Positions 31,494-39,772 of a stretch of 64,000 bases of DNA are shown here, piece after piece. Made by a program: the position numbers and the translations under genes. How positions within the stretch are numbered: position 1 is the first letter of the stretch; each line of letters starts with the position of its first letter. The stretch is from Streptomyces sp. NRRL F-5123 (GTDB lineage Bacteria > Actinomycetota > Actinomycetes > Streptomycetales > Streptomycetaceae). Below the pieces are notes generated by a model. That model ran no database searches and was not told where the DNA came from. It saw only the letters and a list, made by a program, of their open reading frames with translations. The stretch spans positions 146,994-210,993 of the forward strand of contig NZ_JOHY01000012.1 in NCBI RefSeq assembly GCF_000721495.1, given 5' to 3'.

Positions 31494-32177
31494 TCACGCC
31501 GCGTCGCTCCGTGCGGGCGCCGCCAGCTCGTCCTGGGCGCGCCGAAGGGCCAGCCACACACCAGGCGGATAGGTGGCGCCGCACCACTGGCAGCGCACCA
31601 CCGACTCGCGATCGGGCAGGAGCAGCGGCGCCCCGCACGGCCTACCGTCCACAACCTGTGGACACGGCCCCATGCGGGCCGCGAGTTCCGGCTCACCGGC
31701 CACCGTGCGGACGTCGTTGAACAGGTCCCGGATCTCGGCCGCGAAGTCCCCGGCCGCCGGCCACTCCGCCGCCACCCAGCCGAGGTGCTCGCGCAGCACC
31801 CCCGCCGCGTCCACGACGCGGGCGCCCAGGTCGCCCGTCACTGCCGGCCCGGGGCGGCGCATCGCGTCGAGCAGGGCGTTGCGCCAGGACGGCAGCACCG
31901 CGAACTGGGCCCGCAGGTCGAGCCCCGCCAAGTTCGGCGTCGGCGGCTCCACCGTCCGGGCCCGCGGCCCGTCGTCGGCCGGGCGCTGCCTGGTCCGGAA
32001 CAGCATCAGCGTCAGCTCGTCGTACATCACCGGGAGCTGCTTCAGGCGGTCGCCGGTGTCGAGGCGGCAGTTCTCGCACAGGTAGGAGTCGAGGACCGTG
32101 GTGCGCTCGCACAGGGCGCAGGCGGCGCAGGCGCGAGCAGGCGCTGCGTTCGACCCAGCGGTGCAGTCGTTGATCAT
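31494..32177 (-). CDS. Phage protein with zinc ribbons at both ends, 227 aa
   Basis: The start is the ATG at 32177 (INDCTAGSN). The N-terminus has C-AAC-ALC followed by LCENC, and the C-terminus CPQVVDGRPCGAPL...RCQWCGATYPPGVW, so two treble-clef-like zinc sites flank a helical middle. The C-terminal type resembles zinc ribbons of replication or transcription accessory proteins in actinophages. It lies just downstream of the iteron region and the replication genes. Confidence 0.65.
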   Translation of the reverse strand: MINDCTAGSNAAPARACAACALCERTTVLDSYLCENCRLDTGDRLKQLPVMYDELTLMLFRTRQRPADDGPRARTVEPPTPNLAGLDLRAQFAVLPSWRNALLDAMRRPGPAVTGDLGARVVDAAGVLREHLGWVAAEWPAAGDFAAEIRDLFNDVRTVAGEPELAARMGPCPQVVDGRPCGAPLLLPDRESVVRCQWCGATYPPGVWLALRRAQDELAAPARSDAA

Positions 32178-32213
32178 GCTCCTTCTCCTACACACAAATT
32201 TGATTGATGTGAT

Positions 32214-32451
32214 TGACGGGATTGGATCTGACCTGCGGCTTTTCGATGACGGGATTGGTGACGGGAATGAAGGATCGTTGACGGGATTGAGGAAGCTTGA
32301 CGGGATTGGCCCTGACCTGCGGGTTTGCGGCTGCCGCGCAGGTCGGACCCAATTCCGGCGGCTGGCCCAATCCCGTCACCAATCCCGTCAAGCTCGACCC
32401 GGAGAGAACCGCAGGTCAAGGCCATTCCCGTCAATGCCGTCAATCCCGTCA
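32214..32451. repeat. Inverted array of ten 12-bp iterons, candidate phage origin
   Basis: Five copies of TGACGGGATTGG or close variants lie in direct orientation at 32214, 32247, 32259, 32279 and 32298. Five inverse copies (CCAATCCCGTCA or variants) lie at 32367, 32379, 32422, 32431 and 32440, the last two overlapping. CTGACCTGCGG words (32227, 32311) and their inverses (near 32337 and 32408) nest inside. The region is AT-richer than its surroundings and adjoins the RepA-like ATPase gene, so a replication origin or a multi-operator control region is likely. Confidence 0.75.
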
Positions 32452-32474
32452 GGTGTGTACGCGCGCGCGAGGGC

Positions 32475-33674
32475 TCAGGCACTGACCGGCTCCTCGGTCC
32501 AGGCCTCGGGCAGGTACCAGTGGGCGCCCTTGTCCCTGCCGAAGCCCTGCTGGCGGGACTTGACGCCGAGCTTCCGCTTCGCCCGGTCGATCGTCGAGTC
32601 GCTGAGGCCCGCCGCCTTGGCGCACTTCTTGATCTCCTGCATGCGCTCCGAGCCGCCCATGTCCGTGAGGAAGTCGCGCAGCCACGTGACGCCCTCGCCG
32701 AGGGCTCCCTGGTCGCCGGGGATGCCCTCGCTGCGCATGACCTCGCGGACGGAGGTGGTGCTCTCCGGGCCGAGGACGAAGCGCGAGACGTAGGAAGGCC
32801 CTTCGTCGGTCTCGACGACGGCGGGCTGGATCGCGTACTGGAACGACGGCAGCCCGAGCCGACCGAGGTTGTTCTTCTCCAGGCTCATGACGAACTCCTC
32901 GTTGCCGTCCTCGTCTTCCTGCCGGGCGAAGGCGATCAGGGAACGGATGAGCTGGCCGAACGCCCCGGATCCCGCCACGCGGCTGAGGGGGTCGGCGCCG
33001 CCGGCCTTGGTGAAGTGGGCCAGGCCCAGGATGGTGAAGGCGTGACGGTCGGCCGCGGCGACCAGGGGTTCGAGGGCTGAGCGGACCTCAGCGGCCCGGT
33101 AGTCGTTGATGCTGCTGTCGATCATCGAAAGCAGCGGGTCGGCGACAAGCAGGGCGACGCTGTACTCCTCGGCCGCCTTGCCCATGAGGGAGATGTCCTT
33201 GGGCAGCGTCAGCCGGGCGTGCAACTCCTCGTCGTCGACCACGTCGACCCGGAAGACCCGCTCCATGTCGGCGCCGGCCGCGACGAGTCGAGGGGCGATG
33301 GTGTAGGACCAGGAGTCCTCGGTGGCCGCGTAGATGACGCCCCGGGGCTTGCCCATCAGCTCGCCGGGAAGCGTGCCGGTGGTGACCCGCGCGGTCATCC
33401 AGCAGGCGAACTGCGACTTGCCGAGCCCCGGGCCGCCGGCGGCGATCCCGAGGGAGTTCAGCGGCAGTCGTCCGTGCGAGGTGGGCGCGGCGGCGGGCGG
33501 TGTGGTGTCCCACAGCCACCGGACGGGGCGCATGCGGATCTTCGAGGCGGGGGTGAGGATGAGGCGGCGCGCCCTGCCGTCGTCCACGGTGGGCGGCTCG
33601 TCGGGGAGCGGCGGCACAGCTCCCGCCCATGGGTCGGCATCTCCGACCGCCGGTGCCTCGACAGGGGCCGTCAC
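32475..33674 (-). CDS. RepA-like RecA-fold ATPase (replicative helicase)
   Basis: A 399-aa protein from GTG 33674 (overlapping the primase stop). The AAA_25/RepA-type core shows Walker A GGPGLGKSQ, IYAATEDSW, Walker B VALLVADPLLSMI and GLAHFTKAGG. A C-terminal winged-helix part (ERMQEIKKCAKAAGLSDSTIDRAKRKLG) follows. Hexameric RepA-like helicases unwind phage or plasmid origins. It is coupled to a primase and next to the iteron array, together a compact replication module. Confidence 0.88.
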   Translation of the reverse strand: MTAPVEAPAVGDADPWAGAVPPLPDEPPTVDDGRARRLILTPASKIRMRPVRWLWDTTPPAAAPTSHGRLPLNSLGIAAGGPGLGKSQFACWMTARVTTGTLPGELMGKPRGVIYAATEDSWSYTIAPRLVAAGADMERVFRVDVVDDEELHARLTLPKDISLMGKAAEEYSVALLVADPLLSMIDSSINDYRAAEVRSALEPLVAAADRHAFTILGLAHFTKAGGADPLSRVAGSGAFGQLIRSLIAFARQEDEDGNEEFVMSLEKNNLGRLGLPSFQYAIQPAVVETDEGPSYVSRFVLGPESTTSVREVMRSEGIPGDQGALGEGVTWLRDFLTDMGGSERMQEIKKCAKAAGLSDSTIDRAKRKLGVKSRQQGFGRDKGAHWYLPEAWTEEPVSA

Positions 33675-34630
33675 GCTGCCCCCCGGCGGCCGACGTACTC
33701 GAAGGCCGACTCGATCGCCTGGTGGATTTCGTTCTCGCTCCGCTGGGCGATGCGCGCCGCGGCATGAATCTCGGCCCGCACGTCGGCCTCGGCGCACCGG
33801 CCTGCCTGCACGAGGTAGGCGGCGGCCGTGGTGACTGAGCACAGCACCCGGTGCCGCTGGCCCTCGGGAGCGGCGGCCAGCTGCGCGGCGAGATCAGCCA
33901 GGGTGGTGCGACCGCGGTCGCTGGTCGGCCGCCGCGCGGGCGCGGGGCGCACCGCCGACGGCGGCTTGGGCATGTGCCCGGTACCTTCCAGGTGGTGGAG
34001 AAGCCACTTCGGAGCGGCGAGCGGGTCCAGACCGGCGCTCAGCCGCCGGTACTCGCCGTCCGTGGTGACGCTGGTGGGGGCGACGATGTACCCGCCGGTG
34101 GCCCGCACGTCGATGTTCCACCCGAAGGCGCCCTCGGATTTGTTGACGGTGACGCCGGGCGGCAGCGTCCAGTACAGGTGCAGGCCACGGCTGGGCGTGC
34201 CGACGATCAGGGTGCTGCTGGGGAACGCCTGCCCGTACCGTTCCAGCGCCAGGGCGAAGACGTCGCCGCCGTCGGCGACGCCCATGCTGTCGTACTGCTG
34301 CGGCGGCGGCGAGCCGTCCTTGTTGGTGTCCAGGTCGACCACCACGAGCCGGGCCGGGCCGGTGGCGATGCCGATGTTCATCTCGGGGTAGCGAGCGAAC
34401 CAGTCGGCGACGCGCTCGGGGTCGGTCGAGGCGATGTGGAAGCCGTGGCAGGTGTCAGGGCGGTGAGGGCAGTCGTCGACGCCGCGGTGGGGCTGGTAGT
34501 CGGGGGACTTGCTGCTGCACAGGCGGCAGTGCCGCAGGGGCTTCTTCGCGCCGGGGGTCAGGGGGAAGACCGGCCAGCCGCGTGCGATGAAGGCGGCGGC
34601 GGCGCGCTGGCGGCTCTGCGAGGTGTTCAC
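33671..34630 (-). CDS. Bifunctional DNA primase/polymerase
   Basis: A 319-aa protein. The Prim-Pol N-terminal domain has AAAAFIARGWPVFPLTPGAKKPL, an inserted C-x2-C-like C/H zinc segment (CRLCSSK...CPHRPDTCHG), IGIATGPARLVVVDLDTNKDG with the catalytic acidic residues, and GTPSRGLHLYW. A helical C-terminal segment follows. The start is a GTG at 34630 with no strong ribosome site. It synthesises primers for phage replication together with the ATPase. Confidence 0.9.
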   Translation of the reverse strand: MNTSQSRQRAAAAFIARGWPVFPLTPGAKKPLRHCRLCSSKSPDYQPHRGVDDCPHRPDTCHGFHIASTDPERVADWFARYPEMNIGIATGPARLVVVDLDTNKDGSPPPQQYDSMGVADGGDVFALALERYGQAFPSSTLIVGTPSRGLHLYWTLPPGVTVNKSEGAFGWNIDVRATGGYIVAPTSVTTDGEYRRLSAGLDPLAAPKWLLHHLEGTGHMPKPPSAVRPAPARRPTSDRGRTTLADLAAQLAAAPEGQRHRVLCSVTTAAAYLVQAGRCAEADVRAEIHAAARIAQRSENEIHQAIESAFEYVGRRGAA

Positions 34631-34728
34631 GAACGGTGGCTCATTTCTTGTCCGTGCCGAACGGGCTTGTGTCCGTGGCGCGCGGGGCCGGGTCTGGGGG
34701 TTGCCCAGCCCCGCGCGCGCAGAGCGGC

Positions 34729-34980
34729 CTATCCAGCGCACCGCCGCTGGGCGACAAGCTCCTCGCCCACGTTGGTGATCGCTTCGTGCCAGCGCCGCAC
34801 CGCGGCTCGGATGGAGTGGGTGGAGGGCTGCTCTTCGAGGTCGGCTCGGATCGCGCCGAGGGTGACGTGGAAGCGTGCCTGCTCGGCGACGAGCGCCAGG
34901 TGTCGGGCGCCCTGGTCGTCGTCTTCCGCCACCGGCGGATGGGTGTGGGCCGGCCACTCGCCGGGACCAGGGGCGGTCAC
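34729..34980 (-). CDS. Small helical phage protein, 83 aa
   Basis: The GTG start at 34980 overlaps the stop of the upstream gene (GTGA). It has a proline-rich start and a helical body (ARHLALVAEQARFHVTLGAIRADLEE, VRRWHEAITNVGEELVA). Not recognised. Coupling and codon pattern support it. Confidence 0.6.
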   Translation of the reverse strand: MTAPGPGEWPAHTHPPVAEDDDQGARHLALVAEQARFHVTLGAIRADLEEQPSTHSIRAAVRRWHEAITNVGEELVAQRRCAG

Positions 34981-35300
34981 CGGGATGCCGCCGCAGCTCG
35001 GACGATCTGGCCGACGATCTCGGCGTAGTGCTGCTCGCAGGCCGGGTAGTCGTACCTGAGGTTCGGCCTGGCGTAGAAGCTGACGACCTGCCGCGCGGTC
35101 GTCGGGCAGCCCGTGCACCGGTAGGCCGGGTTGTTGTGTGGCGAGTCCGGGCCGTCGGGGCAGTCGCACCAGGTGCAGCGGGTCTTGCCGTCGGCGGCCG
35201 TGATGGCGAGGGGCAGCAGGCTGGGGTCGGCGGCAGCGTCGCGTGCAGCGGCCAGTACCTGGTCGGACCAGAAGGTCTCCAGTGGGGTCCGTGCGCTCAC
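34977..35300 (-). CDS. Zinc-ribbon phage protein, 107 aa
   Basis: It has CTWCDCPDGPD and CTGCPTTAR, forming a four-cysteine ribbon, a later C in YPACEQHY, and helical ends. Coupled by GTGA overlap to genes on both sides. It belongs to the early minus-strand operon between the DUF6907 protein and the primase. Confidence 0.65.
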   Translation of the reverse strand: MSARTPLETFWSDQVLAAARDAAADPSLLPLAITAADGKTRCTWCDCPDGPDSPHNNPAYRCTGCPTTARQVVSFYARPNLRYDYPACEQHYAEIVGQIVRAAAASR

Positions 35301-36523
35301 TTCTGCCCGCCGTTCTTCGCCCAGTCCTCGCGCGCCATGACGAGCGCGGGCAGCACCTGCTGCTCCAGGCGGTCGGCCTGCGCCCGGAGCTTCGCCACGA
35401 AGTCGGCGACCCCTGCCGGGTCGAAGGGGCCGATCCACTCGTCTCCGCCGGCCACGGCCTCCACGTTGACGTGAGGGACGCGGTCTGCGGGGTTCCTGCC
35501 GTGCGGGGTGCACTGGATGTGGGGCAGGAGGATCGATTCCTCGCCGCGGTAGCGCCCCTGGTCGCCCGGGATCTCGACCAGCACGGTCTGGCCGTCGTAG
35601 TCACGCCGGTGGTAGACGTCCTCCAGGTGGTTCTCCAGCCGACCGGCGGGGATGCCTTCCTTGGACGGGTCGGTGTCGGCCCACGGGGGCAGGTGCCCCG
35701 TGACCTTGGCCCCGCGGTCGGTGGTGATGGTCCACTGGCGGGCGGGCGGCTGAGCTTCCGGCGTCTTCGGCGGCTCGGTCTGGACGTCGGCCGCGAGCGA
35801 GCTGATCATCGCGTCGACCTTGGGCAGCAACGCGGCCAACTGATTGCGGAAGTCGATGGCGCCGTCGAGGTCCAGGTCGGTGGCCGAGCCCATCTCGGGG
35901 GTCACCGCCATCGTCCTCGGCCCGTCGTAGCCGCCGAGCTCCTCCCTGCTGGGGTCGAACAGGTAGACCTTCAGCAGCGCACCGTCCGTGCCGACGGCCT
36001 TGATGGTCTCGGCCGATTCGTAGCTCGTCGGCGGGGTGTAGGCGGCCTGGCCGTCGAGGATGTCGGCCAGGGCCTCGATGCGCGGCAGGGCCGCGCGGAG
36101 CTTGGCGGCCTCGCGGCGGGCTCCGGCCGCGGTGACCTCGCAGTCGCCGATCATCACCGCCGCACCCGCGCCGCGGGCGCCGGTGGCGGGGTCGTCCTCG
36201 CTGACCAGCCTGGCCTCGACGTAGGGCGACTCGGCGTGGCCGTGGTTGTGGGCCTCGTCCACGCCGCACTCGACGTGGACGGTGACGGGCTCGGAGTTGT
36301 GCCAGGTGTGGTCGCCGCGCTCGATGCACCACGGGTGCACGGGGCACTGCTCGACCTCGATGGCCGGCACGACCTCCGGGGTCTCGGTGTTCTGGGGGAG
36401 GCCGACGAAGCCGCGGCCCTTGCCGGTCGTCGACGTCTTGCCCGACGGCGGGACGGTGGCGGCGAGGGTGACCTTCGGGACGGAGGGCGCCACGGCGGGC
36501 GGCGCCTCGGTACGCTGGGACAT
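35297..36523 (-). CDS. DUF6907-containing protein, 408 aa (phage early)
   Basis: The start at 36523 is behind a GGATC-type weak site. It has an N-terminal disordered part, then CPVHPWCIERGDHTWHNSEPVTVHVECGVDEAHNHGHAESPYVEARL (a DUF6907-type cysteine/histidine module), a helical middle, and a C-terminal ~140-residue module (WTITTDRGAKVTGHLPPWADTDPS ... FDPAGVADFVAKLRAQADRLEQQVLPALVMAREDW). The last module is recognisably the same as the C-terminal half of the ATPase fusions in cassettes A and B. It is the first gene of the early operon. Function unknown. Confidence 0.72.
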   Translation of the reverse strand: MSQRTEAPPAVAPSVPKVTLAATVPPSGKTSTTGKGRGFVGLPQNTETPEVVPAIEVEQCPVHPWCIERGDHTWHNSEPVTVHVECGVDEAHNHGHAESPYVEARLVSEDDPATGARGAGAAVMIGDCEVTAAGARREAAKLRAALPRIEALADILDGQAAYTPPTSYESAETIKAVGTDGALLKVYLFDPSREELGGYDGPRTMAVTPEMGSATDLDLDGAIDFRNQLAALLPKVDAMISSLAADVQTEPPKTPEAQPPARQWTITTDRGAKVTGHLPPWADTDPSKEGIPAGRLENHLEDVYHRRDYDGQTVLVEIPGDQGRYRGEESILLPHIQCTPHGRNPADRVPHVNVEAVAGGDEWIGPFDPAGVADFVAKLRAQADRLEQQVLPALVMAREDWAKNGGQK

Positions 36524-36582
36524 GAGGATCCTTCCGGCGGCGGCACTGATGGGGTGGCTAGACCCCGGGTGTCGCCGTTCTG

Positions 36583-36879
36583 CTAGTTAGCGCTGGTGAG
36601 GGAAGCGTTCTCGATAGGCGCGGCCGGGTGGCTAGACCCGGCCGCGTCGTCGTTGTCCGGGGCGACACGCAGCACCCGGAGCAGGTCGGCGGTGATGACC
36701 CGGTAGGACTTGCCCGCCCGGATGACCTCGCAAGGGAATTCCCCGCTGCGTGCTAGGGCGTAAGCGGTGGTCCGGCCGATCGCGAAGGCTCGCCCTGCAG
36801 TCACGACGTCGACGCTCGCGGGCAGAGCGAGCAGCTCCGCGCGTGTCAATCCGTGCTGGTCAGTGCTGCTCTGTGTCAT
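36583..36879 (-). CDS. Excisionase-like HTH protein
   Basis: A 98-aa protein with a helix-turn-helix of the MerR/excisionase (HTH_17) type: LPASVDVVTAGRAFAIGRTTAYALARSGEFPCEVIRAGKSYRVITADLLRVL. It is divergent from the repressor gene and shares the intergenic operator, the usual layout of a Cro/Xis-type early regulator. It may be the excisionase partner of the integrase. Confidence 0.72.
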   Translation of the reverse strand: MTQSSTDQHGLTRAELLALPASVDVVTAGRAFAIGRTTAYALARSGEFPCEVIRAGKSYRVITADLLRVLRVAPDNDDAAGSSHPAAPIENASLTSAN

Positions 36880-36901
36880 GAGATGGCACCTTGCTCATGG
36901 G

Positions 36902-36920
36902 CTGTGTTCACTGCACACAG
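36902..36920. promoter_or_regulatory. Operator-like dyad between Xis-like gene and repressor
   Basis: CTGTGT-N7-ACACAG lies 23 bp from the excisionase-like start and about 50 bp from the repressor start. Its position in the divergent control region suggests binding by one of these regulators. Confidence 0.5.
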
Positions 36921-36933
36921 CCTTCTCGTTGTC

Positions 36934-36962
36934 TTGCTGGATGTCAAGTCCTGCCGTACTGT
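36934..36962 (+). promoter_or_regulatory. Repressor promoter, probably leaderless transcript
   Basis: TTGCTG (36934-36939), a 17-bp spacer and TACTGT (36957-36962) place the likely transcription start at or next to the ATG at 36969, and no ribosome site precedes that ATG. Leaderless repressor mRNA is common in temperate phages. Confidence 0.5.
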
Positions 36963-36968
36963 GCTGTC

Positions 36969-37748
36969 ATGACACAACCTGGACGGGATGACGTGACGGG
37001 CCCCTCGCGTGTGACCGACAGCTTCCGGCCCGAAAACTGGCCTGAAGACTGGCCTAGGCTCATCACCTTGGTTGCCGCGAAGCGCATCAAGTCTTCGAGA
37101 ATTGATCGAAAAATGAGCGCGCAGCAGCTTTCCGAGCGCTGTGCTGAACTCGGCGTGCCTATCGCTCGATCGGTCCTTGCAAACCTTGAAAGTGGCCGGC
37201 GGACATCGATCGCCCTTCATGAAATCCTTGTATTGTCTCGGGCTCTGAAGGTATCGCCGATCTCTCTTTGTTTCCCGCTCGGAGATGTTGAGAAATTCAT
37301 CCCCACGCCAAATGAATCCGTTGATACCTGGGATTGCTTCAAGTGGTTCACTGGGGAAGCGCCGTTTCCCGGCGAGCCCCCCTCGGGCCTTCCTCGAGAA
37401 GTCATCGATACCGAGGATGCGCAGAAGTACGCGTTCCTGAGGGGGTTTAATGACATGGGCGGGCTGTTCCGGCATCATGAGCGCTACGCGGAGCATGTCA
37501 GATCCGCGCGAAATGCTCTGGATGTAGATAGGGCAAGGGCTGCGAAGTTCCGCGACGCGGAAGAGACGAGAGACCTCAGCGAGAGGCTACTTGAAATGTC
37601 TCAAAAGAGTCTTCGTAGTGCTGAATATCAACTAGTCGAACTGCGAAGGGTGATGCGAGATGCGGGCTTGGCGGTGCTCCCACCTCTAGGGGATCTCGCT
37701 TACATCGAAGATGAAGCATCAGCCGATCCCTTGAATACTGGGAAATGA
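36969..37748 (+). CDS. XRE-type immunity repressor candidate
   Basis: A 259-aa protein. The helix-turn-helix at ~45-100 (KMSAQQLSERCAELGVPIARSVLANLESGRRTSIALHEILVLSRALKV) is followed by a mostly helical C-terminus with a coiled region (ETRDLSERLLEMSQKSLRSAEYQLVELRRVM). Its base composition is markedly lower in GC than all neighbours (AT-rich third positions from 37080 to 37748), suggesting a different origin. It lies between the divergent excisionase-like gene and the integrase on the plus strand, the usual place of an immunity repressor. Confidence 0.8.
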   Translation: MTQPGRDDVTGPSRVTDSFRPENWPEDWPRLITLVAAKRIKSSRIDRKMSAQQLSERCAELGVPIARSVLANLESGRRTSIALHEILVLSRALKVSPISLCFPLGDVEKFIPTPNESVDTWDCFKWFTGEAPFPGEPPSGLPREVIDTEDAQKYAFLRGFNDMGGLFRHHERYAEHVRSARNALDVDRARAAKFRDAEETRDLSERLLEMSQKSLRSAEYQLVELRRVMRDAGLAVLPPLGDLAYIEDEASADPLNTGK

Positions 37749-37757
37749 GGCGGGTAA

Positions 37758-39362
37758 ATGCCAAGTACGCGGAGAGCGGGCGGTGTCTCGAAGCGGTGTG
37801 AATGCCGCGGCCAGGATGGAAAGCTACTCGGCACCGCGTGCCCGCAGCTCACGAAGAAGAACCACGGCGCGCCGTTCGTGCGCCAGGAACTGCCCCTCGA
37901 CGCCGACGGTAGGCGCCGGCAGTTCCGCCGCACCGGCTATGCGGGTGTGAAGGAGGCCCAGGCCGACCTCGACCGCGTGCGGGCCGTCCTAGACCTCGCT
38001 GGCGACGACCCGGACGCGCAACGCCGCGTCGGTGACCTCCTCGCCACCATCGCCCGCGACCGGGCGAAGATCCCCGACGCCACCGAGGTGAAGCGCAAGC
38101 TCGGCGTCGGCGTGCCCCTCGACGGCGCCATGACCGTAGGCGACTGGCTCGACACCTGGCGCGCCGCCAAGAAGACCCGCGACACCACCAACGCCGGGTA
38201 CGACTCCCATATCCGCGTCCACCTGAAGCCGCACCTCGGCCACCACCGCCTCGACCGGCTCGGCGTTGCCCCGGTGCAGGCGATGTTCGACGCCATCGAC
38301 GACCAGAACGAGGTCATCGCCGCGGAGAACGCCGCACGGCGCGAGCAGGCGGCCCGCTGCAAGCGGTCCCGCCCCGGCGTCCCCCGCGCCTTCGAGCGCC
38401 AGCAGATCGCCGAGCAGATCGCCGTGGAGAAGGCCAAGCTCGCCGACATGAAGCCCTACCGGCGCATCACCGGGCCGGCCACCAAGCAGCGCATCCGCGC
38501 CACCCTGCGCGCCGCCCTCAACGCGGCCATCGCCCGGCAGCTCATCACCTTCAACGCAGCCGAACACGTCGAGCTGGCGTCCGGCCGCCGGCCGAAGCCT
38601 CTGCTCTGGACGGCCGCGCACACCGCGCGCTGGCGCGAGACCGGCGAGAAGCCGTCCGCGGTGATGGTCTGGACACCGGTGCAGATCGGCGCGTTCCTCG
38701 ACGCCGCCCAGGAGCACCGCCTGTACGCCTTCTTCCACCTGATCGCTTTCCGCGGCCTGCGGCGCGGCGAGGGTGTCGGCCAGGACTGGACCGGGGTCGA
38801 CCTCGACGGCGGCCTGCTCACCGTGGCGAGGGAGATCGTCGTCGGCGCAGACGGCTGGACCCCGGTCGAGACCGAGCCGAAAACGGACGGCTCGGCCGCC
38901 ACCATCGCGCTCGACAGTGCCACCGTGGAAGTCCTGCGCGAGCACCGCGCCCGCCAGGTTGCGGAGCGCGCCGCGTGGAACGCGGAGGCCGACCGGAAGC
39001 GCGCGGCGAACGAGGACGCGCCACGGTGGGCCGAGACCGGCAAGGTCTTCGTCCAGGAAGACGGTAGCTGGCTGCACCCGGACACCGTCTCGAAGGAGTT
39101 CCGCCGGATCTACGAGGCGGCCGGCCTGCCGCCGATCAACCTACGAGACCTCCGGCACTGCGCGGCCACCCTCATTCACGCTGGCGGCGGAGATCTGCAC
39201 GCGATCAAGGAGACGCTGCGGCACTCCACGATCGTGCTCGCGTCCGATACCTATACCTCGCTGCTGCCCGAGGTGGACCGAGAGATCGCCGAGAAGGCCG
39301 CAGCTGTGGTTCCGCGCGCACGCAAGGCGCCGGCACCCACCGCTGGCGAGCCGACGGGGTGA
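37758..39362 (+). CDS. Tyrosine integrase of the prophage
   Basis: A 534-aa recombinase. The N-terminus has an arm-binding region with CECRGQDGKLLGTACP, then a SAM-like core-binding domain (TVGDWLDTWRAAKKTRDTTNAGYDSHIRVHLKPHLG). The catalytic domain has Arg332 in FRGLRRGE, R463-D-L-R466-H467 (the first H of the usual HxxR box is Arg, as in many actinomycete integrases), a late LRHSTIVLASDTYTSL with nucleophile Tyr499. It would recombine the tRNA-Lys core. It is 9 bp from the repressor gene and may be co-transcribed with it. Confidence 0.94.
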   Translation: MPSTRRAGGVSKRCECRGQDGKLLGTACPQLTKKNHGAPFVRQELPLDADGRRRQFRRTGYAGVKEAQADLDRVRAVLDLAGDDPDAQRRVGDLLATIARDRAKIPDATEVKRKLGVGVPLDGAMTVGDWLDTWRAAKKTRDTTNAGYDSHIRVHLKPHLGHHRLDRLGVAPVQAMFDAIDDQNEVIAAENAARREQAARCKRSRPGVPRAFERQQIAEQIAVEKAKLADMKPYRRITGPATKQRIRATLRAALNAAIARQLITFNAAEHVELASGRRPKPLLWTAAHTARWRETGEKPSAVMVWTPVQIGAFLDAAQEHRLYAFFHLIAFRGLRRGEGVGQDWTGVDLDGGLLTVAREIVVGADGWTPVETEPKTDGSAATIALDSATVEVLREHRARQVAERAAWNAEADRKRAANEDAPRWAETGKVFVQEDGSWLHPDTVSKEFRRIYEAAGLPPINLRDLRHCAATLIHAGGGDLHAIKETLRHSTIVLASDTYTSLLPEVDREIAEKAAAVVPRARKAPAPTAGEPTG

Positions 39363-39450
39363 CGCCGTAATCACGGAGCAGGTCGTGGAAGCGATAGCCC
39401 GAATGACGGAGGCGGGCAGTATCGTGGAGGGTATCGAGGGACTGCTGGTG

Positions 39451-39483
39451 AAGGGCCACCGACCTGCGGGTCGGGGGCCCTTT
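39451..39483 (+). terminator. Terminator after the integrase gene
   Basis: AAGGGCCaCCGAC (39451-39463) and GTCGGggGGCCCTTT form a hairpin followed by TTT, 88 bp after the integrase stop. Its loop contains CTGCGG, making another GACCTGCGGG word. Confidence 0.7.
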
Positions 39484-39505
39484 CTGCTGGCCCGCTGCTG
39501 GCCCG
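39484..39505. repeat. Right integrase arm-type sites (2 x 11 bp)
   Basis: CTGCTGGCCCG in perfect tandem (39484-39494 and 39495-39505), identical to 7649-7670, about 150 bp inside attR. Confidence 0.6.
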
Positions 39506-39654
39506 AACGCCACGGAACTCCCCGATAATGGGCGACACAAGACGGCACAGAGCATCAAGAAGACACCCGCATTGAGCTGCACAAGTGGGCAGTTGGCGGC
39601 ACGGAACGGCACAGTGGAGAATTGGGCGATAGACGACGCCATGCACCCGGCGGA

Positions 39655-39701
39655 GACTTTTAATCCATTGGTTGTGGGTTCGAGTCCCACACGGCCTACC
39701 G
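39655..39701. repeat. attR of the prophage: tRNA-Lys 3' half, copy 2
   Basis: 47 bp identical to 7537-7583. It also forms the left border of cassette A. Confidence 0.95.
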
Positions 39702-39738
39702 CATCGGCCCTTCTTCGAGGGCGCCGACCTGCGGTTCC

Positions 39739-39772
39739 TGTGCCCCGACCGTCCCCGGACGGTCGGGGCACA
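39739..39772. terminator. Hairpin of left flank, cassette A
   Basis: A perfect 16-bp stem TGTGCCCCGACCGTCC / GGACGGTCGGGGCACA with a 2-nt loop lies 38 bp after the tRNA fragment. Related hairpins follow each other att copy except attL. Confidence 0.75.

Larger units (their letters stand above)
7537..39701. mobile_element. HK97-type siphophage prophage, ~32 kb
   Basis: The prophage is bounded by 47-bp perfect direct repeats (7537-7583 and 39655-39701). It has a full set of modules in standard order: integrase and repressor at the right end, early regulators, primase, RepA-like ATPase, candidate origin, HNH, terminase, portal, maturation protease, capsid, connectors, tail tube, frameshifted chaperones, tape measure, tail tip, lysis. 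No essential gene looks broken, so it may be inducible. Lytic genes point away from the integrase. Arm-type repeats for the integrase lie inside both ends. Confidence 0.93.

Noticed and set aside
32174..32482. A 102-residue minus-strand open frame across the iteron array
   Set aside because: The sequence is made of the repeats themselves and has no ribosome site; non-coding control DNA fits better.
39655..39701. Orphan tRNA-Lys fragments as functional tRNA genes
   Set aside because: Each copy begins at the anticodon stem, lacks the D-arm and 5' acceptor strand and has no promoter, so none can fold as a tRNA.
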